Made by a program: the position numbers and the translations under genes | Notes under the pieces: generated by a model | Seen by the model: only the letters and a program-made list of their open reading frames with translations | Databases searched by the model: none | What the model was told of the DNA's origin: nothing | Shown here: positions 1 through 7,226 of the stretch, one piece after another | Layout: every line of letters starts with the position of its first letter | Numbering within the stretch: position 1 is the stretch's first letter | Assembly (NCBI GenBank): GCA_023438325.1 | Contig: JAEXRB010000020.1 | Span: forward strand, 1-16,022 | From: Pseudomonadota bacterium | GTDB taxonomy: Bacteria > Pseudomonadota > Gammaproteobacteria > Xanthomonadales > Xanthomonadaceae | Direction: 5' to 3' | DNA length: 16,022 nucleotides

Positions 1-2
1 CC

Positions 3-455
3 TCAGAACGGCTTGGCCAGCACCAGCCATACGATCGGGACCAGCGCCAACAACGGCAACTCGTTGAAGAAACGCATCGCACGCGGGCTTGGCAAAGCGC
101 CCCCTGCTGCGATGCGCTTGAGCCGACGTCCACTGACGATGTAATAGACGAATAACGCGACCACCAGTGCCAGCTTGGCGTGCATCCAGCCCGTACCCAT
201 GGCCACCATCGTCGGAAAATCCGGCAACACGCGATAGCCCAGCCACAACGCCAGCCCGAGGATGAAGGACAGCCCGAACATCACGTGACCGAAGCGATAC
301 AGGCGCCGCCCCATCAGCACCAACCGTTCGCGCACGGCCGATTGATTGCCGGCCTCGCCAAGGTTCACAAGAATCCGCGGCAGGTAGAACACGGATGCCA
401 TGAAAGCCATCACGAACACGATGTGCAGGGTCTTGATCCACAAATAAAGCGTCAT
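3..455 (-). CDS. hemJ: HemJ/CopD-like membrane protein (probable protoporphyrinogen oxidase)
   Basis: This is a 150-residue integral membrane protein with about four hydrophobic helices (near residues 5-26, 55-75, 90-108 and 131-148). It resembles the HemJ (UPF0093/CopD-like) family, which oxidises protoporphyrinogen IX to protoporphyrin IX in haem synthesis. Family-like features are the N-terminal LWIKTLHI with His11, FYLPR (23-27), GWMHAK (89-94, with Lys94), RFFNELP (128-134) and the terminal KPF. Length fits the family. An upstream GTG at 459-461 would add two residues. I prefer the ATG at 455 because a GAGGCG stretch lies about 8 nt before it and the protein then begins directly with the conserved segment. 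The gene is divergent from rpmJ across a roughly 105-bp gap. Some databases call such proteins simply 'CopD family', so the enzymatic role is inferred from family resemblance. Confidence 0.75.
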   Translation of the reverse strand: MTLYLWIKTLHIVFVMAFMASVFYLPRILVNLGEAGNQSAVRERLVLMGRRLYRFGHVMFGLSFILGLALWLGYRVLPDFPTMVAMGTGWMHAKLALVVALFVYYIVSGRRLKRIAAGGALPSPRAMRFFNELPLLALVPIVWLVLAKPF

Positions 456-493
456 GGGCACCGCCTCAGGTCAAAGAGGCCGAGTCTAACCCA

Positions 494-522
494 TTGCCGA
501 CTGCCTCAGACTCCGCTATGAT
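494..522 (+). promoter_or_regulatory. sigma70-type promoter of rpmJ
   Basis: TTGCCG (494-499) and TATGAT (517-522) are separated by exactly 17 nt. The -10 box matches the TATAAT consensus at five of six positions. It lies about 40 nt upstream of the rpmJ start codon, in the region shared with the divergent hemJ-like gene. I see no Zur-like palindrome overlapping it. Confidence 0.65.
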
Positions 523-560
523 CGGCGGTCTTTGTTGTCTGCCCCTCCGAGGTTTTCGCC

Positions 561-686
561 ATGAAAGTGCTGTCTTCGCTGAAGTCGGCCAAGTCCCGGC
601 ACCGCGACTGCAAGGTCGTCCGTCGCCGTGGCAAGGTCTTTGTGATCTGCAAGAGCAACCCGCGTTTCAAGGCGCGCCAGCGCTGA
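561..686 (+). CDS. rpmJ: 50S ribosomal protein L36, zinc-free (type B) form
   Basis: This 41-residue protein is a component of the large ribosomal subunit. It starts MKVLSSLKSAKSRHRDC and ends NPRFKARQR, the pattern of the type-B (YkgO-like) L36. It is strongly basic. The zinc-ribbon form of L36 carries a Cys-x2-Cys...Cys...His set. Here the first Cys position is non-Cys (Lys11) and the final His region is Arg/Phe, leaving only Cys17 and Cys30, so zinc binding is not expected. A GAGG (549-552) lies 8 nt before the ATG. The gene has its own promoter and is followed by a strong terminator, so it is probably monocistronic. It is too short for most ORF callers but the match is unambiguous. Confidence 0.95.
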   Translation: MKVLSSLKSAKSRHRDCKVVRRRGKVFVICKSNPRFKARQR

Positions 687-723
687 GATCACCGCATCCG
701 CCACATCCGGCGGCTTGCATCCG

Positions 724-749
724 AAAGGGCCGCATGATGCGGCCTTTTT
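724..749 (+). terminator. Rho-independent terminator of rpmJ
   Basis: GGCCGCA (728-734) pairs perfectly with TGCGGCC (738-744) around a three-base loop. The stem can be extended outward by A-T and G-T pairs, and a run of five T residues (745-749) follows at once. It sits about 40 nt past the rpmJ stop codon. Confidence 0.85.
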
Positions 750-872
750 GTTGTCCCGTCTTCCTGCCCGGCTCTCGCGACTTTCGCCACACGATGACGG
801 AAAAGCTCCCGATAGGGGCGCACTCCGATCAATCAATGCACCGGCTGGAATTGATGGCCGCCCATGGAATGT

Positions 873-885
873 GACACATTGTGTC
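873..885. promoter_or_regulatory. perfect inverted repeat, possible operator
   Basis: GACACA-T-TGTGTC is a perfect 6-bp dyad with a one-base centre, 27 bp upstream of the start of the secreted BamE-like protein. A TTGATG at 851-856 has the right spacing to place a weak -10 (ACACAT, 874-879) inside the dyad, so a bound regulator could occlude the promoter. The promoter match is poor, and the repeat could be chance. Confidence 0.3.
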
Positions 886-912
886 CCCGCCGCAACGCGT
901 CCGGAGCTCCTG

Positions 913-1254
913 ATGAACCGCCTCACTGTCGCCGCCTCGCTCGTCCTCGCCGCTCTTTGCCTGAGTACACCCGCCCTCGCCCAGCAACGTGCCGATACCC
1001 TGCTCGTGGATCGTGCCGCCGCTGGCAAAGCGCTGGCCGGCCCTGTTCGCGGCACGTCCATGTCGCAGGTGGAAGCAAACTTCGGCGCACCCGAGCAGAA
1101 ACTCGAACCGCGCGGCGGTCAGCAGCCGCAATGGCCGGTGATCCATCGCTGGGTCTATCCGGAATTCACCGTCTACTTTGAAAAATCCCACGTCATCGAT
1201 GTTGTAGCGCGCCATGCCGCGCCAGGCGAGATCGGACCCAAGCCGGTCCAGTAA
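913..1254 (+). CDS. secreted BamE/SmpA-like small protein, function unknown
   Basis: This 113-residue protein has a clear Sec signal peptide: basic Arg3, a hydrophobic core at residues 5-20, and an ALA|QQ cleavage site after residue 23. The mature part is about 90 residues and should be periplasmic. It has the pattern of a BamE/SmpA-type fold: RGTSMSQVEANFGAP (46-60) resembles the 'G-x-s-xx-V-xx-xfG-xP' helix-turn, and WVYPEFTVYFEKSHVIDVV (80-98) resembles the paired strands that follow it. Cys16 lies inside the signal but is preceded by Leu, so a lipobox is unlikely. GGAG at 903-906, inside the palindrome GGAGCTCC, is a good ribosome-binding site 6 nt before the ATG. I do not recognise a specific function. 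A reading frame extends further upstream, but only this start gives a signal peptide. Confidence 0.7.
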   Translation: MNRLTVAASLVLAALCLSTPALAQQRADTLLVDRAAAGKALAGPVRGTSMSQVEANFGAPEQKLEPRGGQQPQWPVIHRWVYPEFTVYFEKSHVIDVVARHAAPGEIGPKPVQ

Positions 1255-1269
1255 CTCCGCTATCATTTC

Positions 1270-1319
1270 CGGCCCGCCGCCTCGGGCCGCAACACCATCG
1301 GGCCGAACATCACGGGCCG
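1270..1319. repeat. one inverted plus three direct CGGGCCG copies in the aguA leader
   Basis: CGGGCCG occurs at 1283-1289, 1299-1305 and 1313-1319, and its reverse complement CGGCCCG at 1270-1276. The first pair forms a compact 7-bp hairpin with a six-base loop (CCGCCT). The single inverted copy could instead pair with the second or third copy, so alternative structures are possible in RNA. No T-run follows, so it is a poor intrinsic terminator for the preceding gene. It lies 46-96 nt before the aguA start codon. TATCAT at 1261-1266 could be a -10 box, but I see no -35 for it. Confidence 0.4.
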
Positions 1320-1365
1320 CGAGTGCCAGCGCGCTCGTGGCCGCTTTTCATTTGAGGAATCCACC

Positions 1366-2403
1366 ATGCCCCACTGGCGCTTTCCCGCCGAATGGGAACC
1401 ACAGGCCGGCATCCTGCTGGCTTGGCCGCACGCCGACACCGATTGGGCCTTGCGCCTTGCCGACGTTGAAACCACCTATGTCGCACTGGTCGCTGCCATC
1501 ACACGCTTCCAGCCTGTGCTGCTGTGCGTGGCGAACGAGGCCGTTCAAGCCCGCGCCCGTGCATTGCTGAGTCAAGCCAACATCGACCTGTCCACCATCC
1601 GCTTCATCCGGATCGAATACGACGACACCTGGCTGCGTGATTCCGGCCCGATCACCCTGCTGAACGACAGCGGCGACGCACGTTTCCTCGACTTCCGTTT
1701 CACCGGCTGGGGCGGCAAGTTCGAAGCCAGTCGCGACGATGCACTGGTATCGGGCCTGGCTGCGCGCGCGCTCCTGCGCGCCGAAGCGGTGGAACGCATC
1801 GACTTCGCACTTGAAGGTGGCGCCATCGAAACCGATGGCCGCGGCACTCTGCTGAGCACTTGGCGTTGCCTGGCCGAGCGCCATGGCGACGACGCACGCG
1901 AGCACGTGACCCGCGTACTGACCCAATCCCTGCGCCAACAGCGCGTGCTGTGGCTGGAGCATGGCTATCTGGAAGGCGATGACACCGATGCCCATATCGA
2001 CACGCTGGCGCGCTTCGCGCCCGACGATGCCATCGTTTTCCAGAGCTGCGATGACCCTGCCGACTCGCACTACACCGAATTGCAGTCCATGGCCGACGAA
2101 ATCGCCGCGCTGCGCACGATCGATGGCCGTCCGTATCGCCTGTTCCCATTGCCGTGGGCGCGCCCGATCCTGGACGAAGGCCGCCGCCTAGCCGCCTCCT
2201 ACGCCAACTTCCTCATCATCGATGGCGCAGTGCTGATGCCAGCCTATGGCGATGTGGCCGACGATGCCGCCGCCGCCGTGCTCGCACAAGCCTTCCCCGG
2301 ACGCGAGATCGTGCAAGTGCCCGGTCGCGCACTGATCTGGCAGAACGGCAGCTTGCACTGCGTCACCATGCAAATCCCGAAAGGAGCGATTTCCCATGCC
2401 TGA
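1366..2403 (+). CDS. aguA: agmatine deiminase
   Basis: This 345-residue enzyme belongs to the guanidino-group-modifying superfamily. It hydrolyses agmatine to N-carbamoylputrescine and ammonia, the first step of the arginine-decarboxylase route to putrescine, in the cytoplasm. Diagnostic segments are LAWPHADTDW (18-27), DDTWLRDSGP (86-95, with the substrate-binding Asp/Arg), EGGAI (150-154), the active-site His210 in DTDAHID, and the catalytic Cys332 in SLHCVTMQIP close to the C-terminus. Length is normal for bacterial and plant AguA. GAGG at 1354-1357 precedes the ATG by 8 nt. Its last codons overlap the start of aguB by 8 nt, so the two are translationally coupled and surely one pathway unit. 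Bacterial peptidyl-arginine deiminase is a close relative, but the neighbouring aguB settles the role. Confidence 0.95.
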   Translation: MPHWRFPAEWEPQAGILLAWPHADTDWALRLADVETTYVALVAAITRFQPVLLCVANEAVQARARALLSQANIDLSTIRFIRIEYDDTWLRDSGPITLLNDSGDARFLDFRFTGWGGKFEASRDDALVSGLAARALLRAEAVERIDFALEGGAIETDGRGTLLSTWRCLAERHGDDAREHVTRVLTQSLRQQRVLWLEHGYLEGDDTDAHIDTLARFAPDDAIVFQSCDDPADSHYTELQSMADEIAALRTIDGRPYRLFPLPWARPILDEGRRLAASYANFLIIDGAVLMPAYGDVADDAAAAVLAQAFPGREIVQVPGRALIWQNGSLHCVTMQIPKGAISHA

Positions 2404-3283
2404 TGCCCGCACACTCACTGTCGCCCTGGTGCAGGAACGCAATCAGGGCGATGCCGCCGCCAATCTGGCACTGATCGAAACCCGTGTCGCCCAGGCCGCT
2501 GAAGCCGGCGCACAATTGGTGCTGTTGCAAGAACTGCACAACGGCGCCTATTTCTGCCAGCACGAGTCGGTGGATGAATTCGACCTCGCCGAACCCATCC
2601 CCGGCCCCAGCACGCAGCGCCTCGGCGCGTTGGCGAAAAAACATGGCGTGGTGCTGGTGTCCTCGCTGTTCGAGCGCCGCGCCGCCGGGCTGTATCACAA
2701 CACCGCCGTGGTTTTCGAAACCGACGGCAGCATCGCCGGCAAGTACCGCAAAATGCACATCCCCGACGATCCGGGGTTTTACGAAAAGTTCTACTTCACT
2801 CCCGGCGATCTGGGCTTCGAACCGATCCAGACCAGTGGCGGCCGCCTTGGCGTGCTGGTCTGCTGGGATCAGTGGTATCCCGAAGCGGCACGCTTGATGG
2901 CGTTGGCCGGCGCGGAACTGCTGCTCTACCCCACCGCCATCGGCTGGGATCCGGACGATGACAACGACGAAAAAACCCGCCAGCGCGATGCCTGGGTCTT
3001 GAGTCACCGCGGCCATGCCGTGGCCAATGGCGTGCCGGTGCTTTCATGCAATCGCGTCGGACACGAAGCCTCGCCGCTCGGCGCTTCCGGCATCGATTTC
3101 TGGGGCCACAGCCATGTGCTCGGGCCGCAGGGCGAATTCATCGCCGAAGCCGGCACCGAACCCACCCTGCTGGTGTGCGAGATCGATCTTGGCCGCAGCG
3201 AGCAGGTTCGCCGCATCTGGCCCTTCCTGCGTGATCGCCGCATCGACGCTTACGCCGACCTGCTGCGCCGCTACCGCGACTGA
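2396..3283 (+). CDS. aguB: N-carbamoylputrescine amidase
   Basis: This 295-residue nitrilase-superfamily amidohydrolase converts N-carbamoylputrescine to putrescine, CO2 and ammonia, completing the path begun by AguA. The Glu-Lys-Cys catalytic triad is visible: Glu46 in LLQELHNG, Lys119 in KYRKMHIPDD, and Cys156 in GVLVCWDQWYPEAAR. The family-typical GFYEKFYFTPGD (127-138) and WGHSHVLGPQGE segments are also present. Length fits the AguB subfamily. AAGGAG (2381-2386) stands 9 nt before the ATG, inside the end of aguA. The 8-nt overlap with aguA and the 8-nt gap to the TraB-like gene indicate one transcript. Nothing looks truncated. Confidence 0.95.
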   Translation: MPDARTLTVALVQERNQGDAAANLALIETRVAQAAEAGAQLVLLQELHNGAYFCQHESVDEFDLAEPIPGPSTQRLGALAKKHGVVLVSSLFERRAAGLYHNTAVVFETDGSIAGKYRKMHIPDDPGFYEKFYFTPGDLGFEPIQTSGGRLGVLVCWDQWYPEAARLMALAGAELLLYPTAIGWDPDDDNDEKTRQRDAWVLSHRGHAVANGVPVLSCNRVGHEASPLGASGIDFWGHSHVLGPQGEFIAEAGTEPTLLVCEIDLGRSEQVRRIWPFLRDRRIDAYADLLRRYRD

Positions 3284-3291
3284 CTTCACCG

Positions 3292-4539
3292 ATGAACCCA
3301 TCCGAAGACCACACCCTGCCATCCAGACCCGACATCGGCGCGGATCCCCTCGCGGGCCAGCCGATCATTGAGATTGAGCGGGATGGCGTGCACTACACCC
3401 TGCTCGGCACCGCGCATGTTTCCCGCGCCAGTGCCGATGCAGTGCGCGCCCTGATCGAGCAGCGCCATTTCGATTCCGTTGCATTGGAACTGTGCGACAC
3501 CCGTCATCGCGCCATGACCACGCCCGATGCGATGGCTCAGCTGGACATCTTCCAGGTCATACGCGAAGGCAAGATGGGGCTGGTCATGGCCAATCTTGCC
3601 CTCTCGGCCTACCAACGCCGCCTGGCCGAACAACTCGGGGTGGAGCCGGGCGCGGAAATGCGCGCAGGCATCGAGGCGGCGGCGGAAAAATCCCTGCCGC
3701 TGTGGTGCATCGACCGCGACATCGGCGTCACCCTGCGGCGTACCTACGCGGCGGTGGGATTCTGGCGTCGCATGACCTTGATGAGCGGGCTGGCGATGAG
3801 CCTGATCATCAAGGACGAGGTGGACGAAACCGAAATCGAACGGCTCAAGCAAGGCGACATCCTTGAAAGCAGCTTCCACGAATTCGCCAACCGCGATGAA
3901 ACGCTCTATCACGCCCTGATCGACGAACGCGATCGCTACATGGCTGCCAGCCTGCGCGATGGCGGCGCAACACCCGGCCAACGCGTGTTGGCAGTGGTGG
4001 GGGCCGGACATCTGTCGGGGCTGGCGAAATACCTGGCCGAAGACACCTCCGAACCCAAGGCCGAAGTGGCAGCGCTGAAAGTGGTGCCACCGCCCAAGCC
4101 CTGGGGTACGTGGATCGGCATCGCGCTCACCGCGTTGCTGATCGGCGGTTTCGCCTGGAGCCTGTCCCAAGGCGTGGACGTGGCTGCCAAATTCGCCTTG
4201 CTGTGGGTATCGCTCACCGGCATCGGCGGTGCACTGGGTTGCATCGCCGCCGGCGGCCATCCGTTGAGCATCCTGGCCGCATTCGTGGTGTCGCCGCTCA
4301 CGCCACTGCATCCGGCGTTGTCGTCGGGCATGGTCAGTGCTTGGGTGGAAGCCTGGGTGCGACGTCCGAAGGTCGCGGACTTCTCGAAGTTGCGCGATGA
4401 TGTCGGCAGTCTGAAGGGGTGGTGGCGCAATCGCGTGGCGCGCGTGTTCATCAATTTCTTCCTGACCAATCTCGGAACAGCGCTGGGTGCCGCCGCGTTC
4501 TACACCGGAGGCTGGAGCCTGTTGAAGCGATTGTTTTGA
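3292..4539 (+). CDS. TraB/PrgY-family membrane protein
   Basis: This 415-residue protein has an N-terminal TraB/PrgY domain and a C-terminal membrane region. The TraB domain shows the two GxxH motifs of the family, GTAH (39-42) and GAGH (237-240), a conserved-looking Glu66 in VALELC, and an Arg-rich ERDRYMA (212-218). Family members (enterococcal TraB/PrgY pheromone-shutdown proteins, animal Tiki) have been proposed to be metal-dependent proteases. That is family knowledge and is not proven here. Hydrophobic helices are near residues 272-291, 301-320, 325-340 and 385-404, so the C-terminal third anchors it in the inner membrane. There is no signal peptide, so the domain would start on the cytoplasmic side. 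It starts 8 nt after aguB with no obvious Shine-Dalgarno, which suggests coupling to aguB translation. Its substrate is unknown. Confidence 0.8.
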   Translation: MNPSEDHTLPSRPDIGADPLAGQPIIEIERDGVHYTLLGTAHVSRASADAVRALIEQRHFDSVALELCDTRHRAMTTPDAMAQLDIFQVIREGKMGLVMANLALSAYQRRLAEQLGVEPGAEMRAGIEAAAEKSLPLWCIDRDIGVTLRRTYAAVGFWRRMTLMSGLAMSLIIKDEVDETEIERLKQGDILESSFHEFANRDETLYHALIDERDRYMAASLRDGGATPGQRVLAVVGAGHLSGLAKYLAEDTSEPKAEVAALKVVPPPKPWGTWIGIALTALLIGGFAWSLSQGVDVAAKFALLWVSLTGIGGALGCIAAGGHPLSILAAFVVSPLTPLHPALSSGMVSAWVEAWVRRPKVADFSKLRDDVGSLKGWWRNRVARVFINFFLTNLGTALGAAAFYTGGWSLLKRLF

Positions 4540-4583
4540 TGCCACGGCGCGCGTGACGCAACATCCCCCGGGGGGCAGAGGCG

Positions 4584-7226
4584 ATGAAATCGGTACTGGT
4601 AGCGGAAGCCTCGCCAACGCGACGGCGTGCCCTGGCCGCACTGCTTGGCCAGCGCGGCTGGGAGAGCATCACCCCGGCCAGCACCCAGGACTGCCGCGAG
4701 GTGCTCGAACATGCCGCCAACCGCGGCCTCCAGATCGAAGCGGTGGTGCTGGGCTGGCCCGAAAAACTGGAGCGCAGCGATCACGACCTGCTCGAACTCC
4801 TGCACGCCGAGCATTTGCAACACATACCCGTGGTGGTGTTCTCCGATCTGGGCACGGACACCATCGCGCAATGGCGCATGACGCGCCCACGCACCTCGCT
4901 GCTGATGTGGAGCGAATACTCGCAGGTGGCCCGTCAGATCGAACAGGCGGGCGTCCAGCAAGTGCTCCCTGCACCACCGGCGCCGCACCCGCAAAGTGTG
5001 CAGCGCGTGTTGCTGGTGGATGACTCGCCGACCGTTTGCACTGCCTTCAAGCGCCTGATGCAGAAACACGGCTACGACGTGGAAACGGCCGACAGCGCCA
5101 GCAGCGGCCTCAAACTCGCCCTGAGCCGCCCATTCGACATCGCCATCGTCGACTACTTCATGCCGGGCCAGAACGGCACCGCGCTGATCGCCGCCTTGCG
5201 CCGCCATCCGCAAACCCGCCACATCCTCTCGGCCATCATCACCGGCACCTACTCGGACGAAGTCATCGTCGAGTCGCTGGCATCGGGTGCGGTCGAATGT
5301 CTGTTCAAGAGCGAAACGAAGGATCTGTTCGTCGCGCGTCTGGCGTCGCTGGCGCGCACCGTGCATGACCGGAAAGCCATCGACGCCGAGCGGCGTCGCC
5401 TGGAAGGCATCCTCGCCGCCGTCGGCGATGGCGTGTTCGGCGTGGAAGCCGACGGCACCATCGCCTTCGTCAACCCGGCCGCCGTGCAGATTCTGGGCTA
5501 TCAGGACACCCGCCTTCTGATTGGCCGCCAAGCCGGTGAAGTGATTCACCCCGGCTCCAGCGGTGAATGGAACCCGGACGAACCGGGGCAACTGACCCTT
5601 GCCTATCGCAACGGTGAAATCCTGCCGCAATGGCAATCGGTGTTCTGGACTGCCTCGCGCCTGCCGATCCCGGTGGAGGGCACGGTTTATCCCTTGCATG
5701 TCGATGGCACGCGGCGTGGCTCGGTCGTCGCTTTCCGCGATGTTTCGGCGCAAAGAAAACTGGAAGAGCAACTGCGCTGGCAGGCCGAACACGACAGCCT
5801 GACGCAACTGCACAACCGGGCCTGGTTCGAACGCCAACTGGATCTGGAGCTGCAACGCCTGCGCCGCAGCGATGAGGTCGGTGCACTGTTGTTCGTCGAT
5901 CTGGATCGCTTCAAATACATCAACGACACCGCCGGTCACGGTGCCGGTGATGAACTGCTGATCGAAGTGAGCCGCCGCATCCAGTCGCAACTGCGCCCCG
6001 GCGACCAGATCGCGCGCATGGGAGGTGACGAATACGCCATCCTCCTGCGCAACGTGCCCGCCGAAAATATTGCCGCGCTCGCCGACAGCATCCGCACCGC
6101 GATCAGCAACGCCCCCTTCAGCCATGCCGGCAAAACCTATCGCATCACGTTGTCGATCGGTGCCACCGCCATCAACCGCACCACGGCCTCTCCCGAAGCT
6201 GCGATGGCGCAGGCGGACCTGGCCTGCTACCAGTCCAAGAATGGCGGTCGCGCGCGCTGCCACGTCTACAACCCCGAACGCGACGACCTCGCCACGATGA
6301 CCGAAGAGCTGGGCTGGTCCAGCCGCTTGCAGGATGCATTGGTGCAGGATCGCTTCGAGCTGGTGTACCAGCCCATCGTGCCCTTGCGCGGCATCGAAAA
6401 CGAAACCGGCGAGCAACCGCCCGCCGAACTGTGGCAGCGCCAGTTCCTGCGCAACCCCGATGAACCGATGATCTTCGAAGCGCTACTGCGGCTGCGCGGC
6501 AGCGAAGGCGACCTGATCCCACCCTCAGTGTTCCTGCCGGCTGCCGAACGCTTCGGCCTGATGGCCGACATCGATCGCTGGGTCATCGCGCGCGCCATCT
6601 GGGCCTTGCAGGAAACCCGCGGCTACCATCGCCCGCTCGCGCTGACGATCAACCTGTCCGCTGAAAGCCTGGCGGATGATTCACTGGTGGATTTCGTCAC
6701 CGATTGTCTGGTCCGCCACAACGTCGATCCGGATGCCTTGATCTTCGAAATCACCGAATCACGCACACTGGAAGACATCATCGGCGTGCGCGCCCTGCTA
6801 ACCCGCCTGCGCCTGCTCGGTTGCCACATCGCCATCGACGACTTCGGCACCGGATTTTCGACGTTCGCCTATCTGCGACAGCTCGACGCGGACTTCCTGA
6901 AAATCGACGGCAGCATCGTGCAGGGGCTTCCCGACGACAGCCTCGACCGCACCGTGATCGCCGCACTGGCCAGCATCGCCGAGATCACCGGCAAACGCAC
7001 CGTGGCCGAATGGGTGGAGAACATCGAAACCCTGCACGTGTTGCACGAATGCGGCGTGGACTACGCGCAAGGCTTTGCCATCGGCCATCCGCGCCTGCAA
7101 CTGTTGCCGCGCGCCACCCGAAGCGTGCATACCTCGCAGGCCAGGAGCGCTGTCGCGGACGCCACGCCAGCCATTCCCGCTGCACCCGTGCTCGACAACG
7201 TGGTGCCACTGCAGGCACGTCGTTGA
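4584..7226 (+). CDS. REC-REC-PAS-GGDEF-EAL cyclic-di-GMP response regulator
   Basis: This 880-residue cytoplasmic protein should make and/or degrade the second messenger c-di-GMP. The domains are as follows. A degenerate receiver (1-125) has AEAS where the acidic pair belongs and LGW in place of the phospho-Asp. A complete receiver (140-260) has Asp146/Asp147, phospho-acceptor Asp190, Thr220 and Lys242. A PAS sensor (about 270-390) comes next. The GGDEF domain (about 402-565) has GGDEY at 480-484, an allowed active variant, and an RPGD I-site at 471-474 for product inhibition. The EAL domain (about 575-835) retains EALLR (632-636), Asn690, Glu722, IDDFGTGF with Asp752/Asp753, Lys773 and AEWVE (808-812). 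About 22 extra residues sit between YQPIV and EAL. The C-terminal tail (843-880) is Ala/Pro-rich and probably disordered. Both activities look possible. No partner kinase is in the window. The RBS region contains a CCCCCGGGGG palindrome (4565-4574). Confidence 0.92.
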   Translation: MKSVLVAEASPTRRRALAALLGQRGWESITPASTQDCREVLEHAANRGLQIEAVVLGWPEKLERSDHDLLELLHAEHLQHIPVVVFSDLGTDTIAQWRMTRPRTSLLMWSEYSQVARQIEQAGVQQVLPAPPAPHPQSVQRVLLVDDSPTVCTAFKRLMQKHGYDVETADSASSGLKLALSRPFDIAIVDYFMPGQNGTALIAALRRHPQTRHILSAIITGTYSDEVIVESLASGAVECLFKSETKDLFVARLASLARTVHDRKAIDAERRRLEGILAAVGDGVFGVEADGTIAFVNPAAVQILGYQDTRLLIGRQAGEVIHPGSSGEWNPDEPGQLTLAYRNGEILPQWQSVFWTASRLPIPVEGTVYPLHVDGTRRGSVVAFRDVSAQRKLEEQLRWQAEHDSLTQLHNRAWFERQLDLELQRLRRSDEVGALLFVDLDRFKYINDTAGHGAGDELLIEVSRRIQSQLRPGDQIARMGGDEYAILLRNVPAENIAALADSIRTAISNAPFSHAGKTYRITLSIGATAINRTTASPEAAMAQADLACYQSKNGGRARCHVYNPERDDLATMTEELGWSSRLQDALVQDRFELVYQPIVPLRGIENETGEQPPAELWQRQFLRNPDEPMIFEALLRLRGSEGDLIPPSVFLPAAERFGLMADIDRWVIARAIWALQETRGYHRPLALTINLSAESLADDSLVDFVTDCLVRHNVDPDALIFEITESRTLEDIIGVRALLTRLRLLGCHIAIDDFGTGFSTFAYLRQLDADFLKIDGSIVQGLPDDSLDRTVIAALASIAEITGKRTVAEWVENIETLHVLHECGVDYAQGFAIGHPRLQLLPRATRSVHTSQARSAVADATPAIPAAPVLDNVVPLQARR

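Noticed and set aside
480..560. Zur operator upstream of the zinc-free L36 gene
   Set aside because: No AT-rich dyad of the expected kind is visible; only a standard promoter is seen.
794..874. 26-codon ORF between rpmJ and the BamE-like gene
   Set aside because: No Shine-Dalgarno and no notable features; likely chance.
3286..4641. 451-codon minus-strand ORF opposite the TraB-like gene
   Set aside because: Composition is His/Gln/Gly-rich with no family motif; the plus-strand frame has clear TraB motifs and membrane helices.
4500..6416. Long minus-strand ORF (638 codons) opposite the c-di-GMP gene
   Set aside because: It mirrors a strongly coding plus-strand gene in GC-rich DNA, has no recognisable domain, and is a codon-bias shadow.
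6704..7225. N-terminal extension of the sbcB frame
   Set aside because: Arg/His-rich shadow of the EAL coding region; ExoI homology starts exactly at the ATG at 7226.
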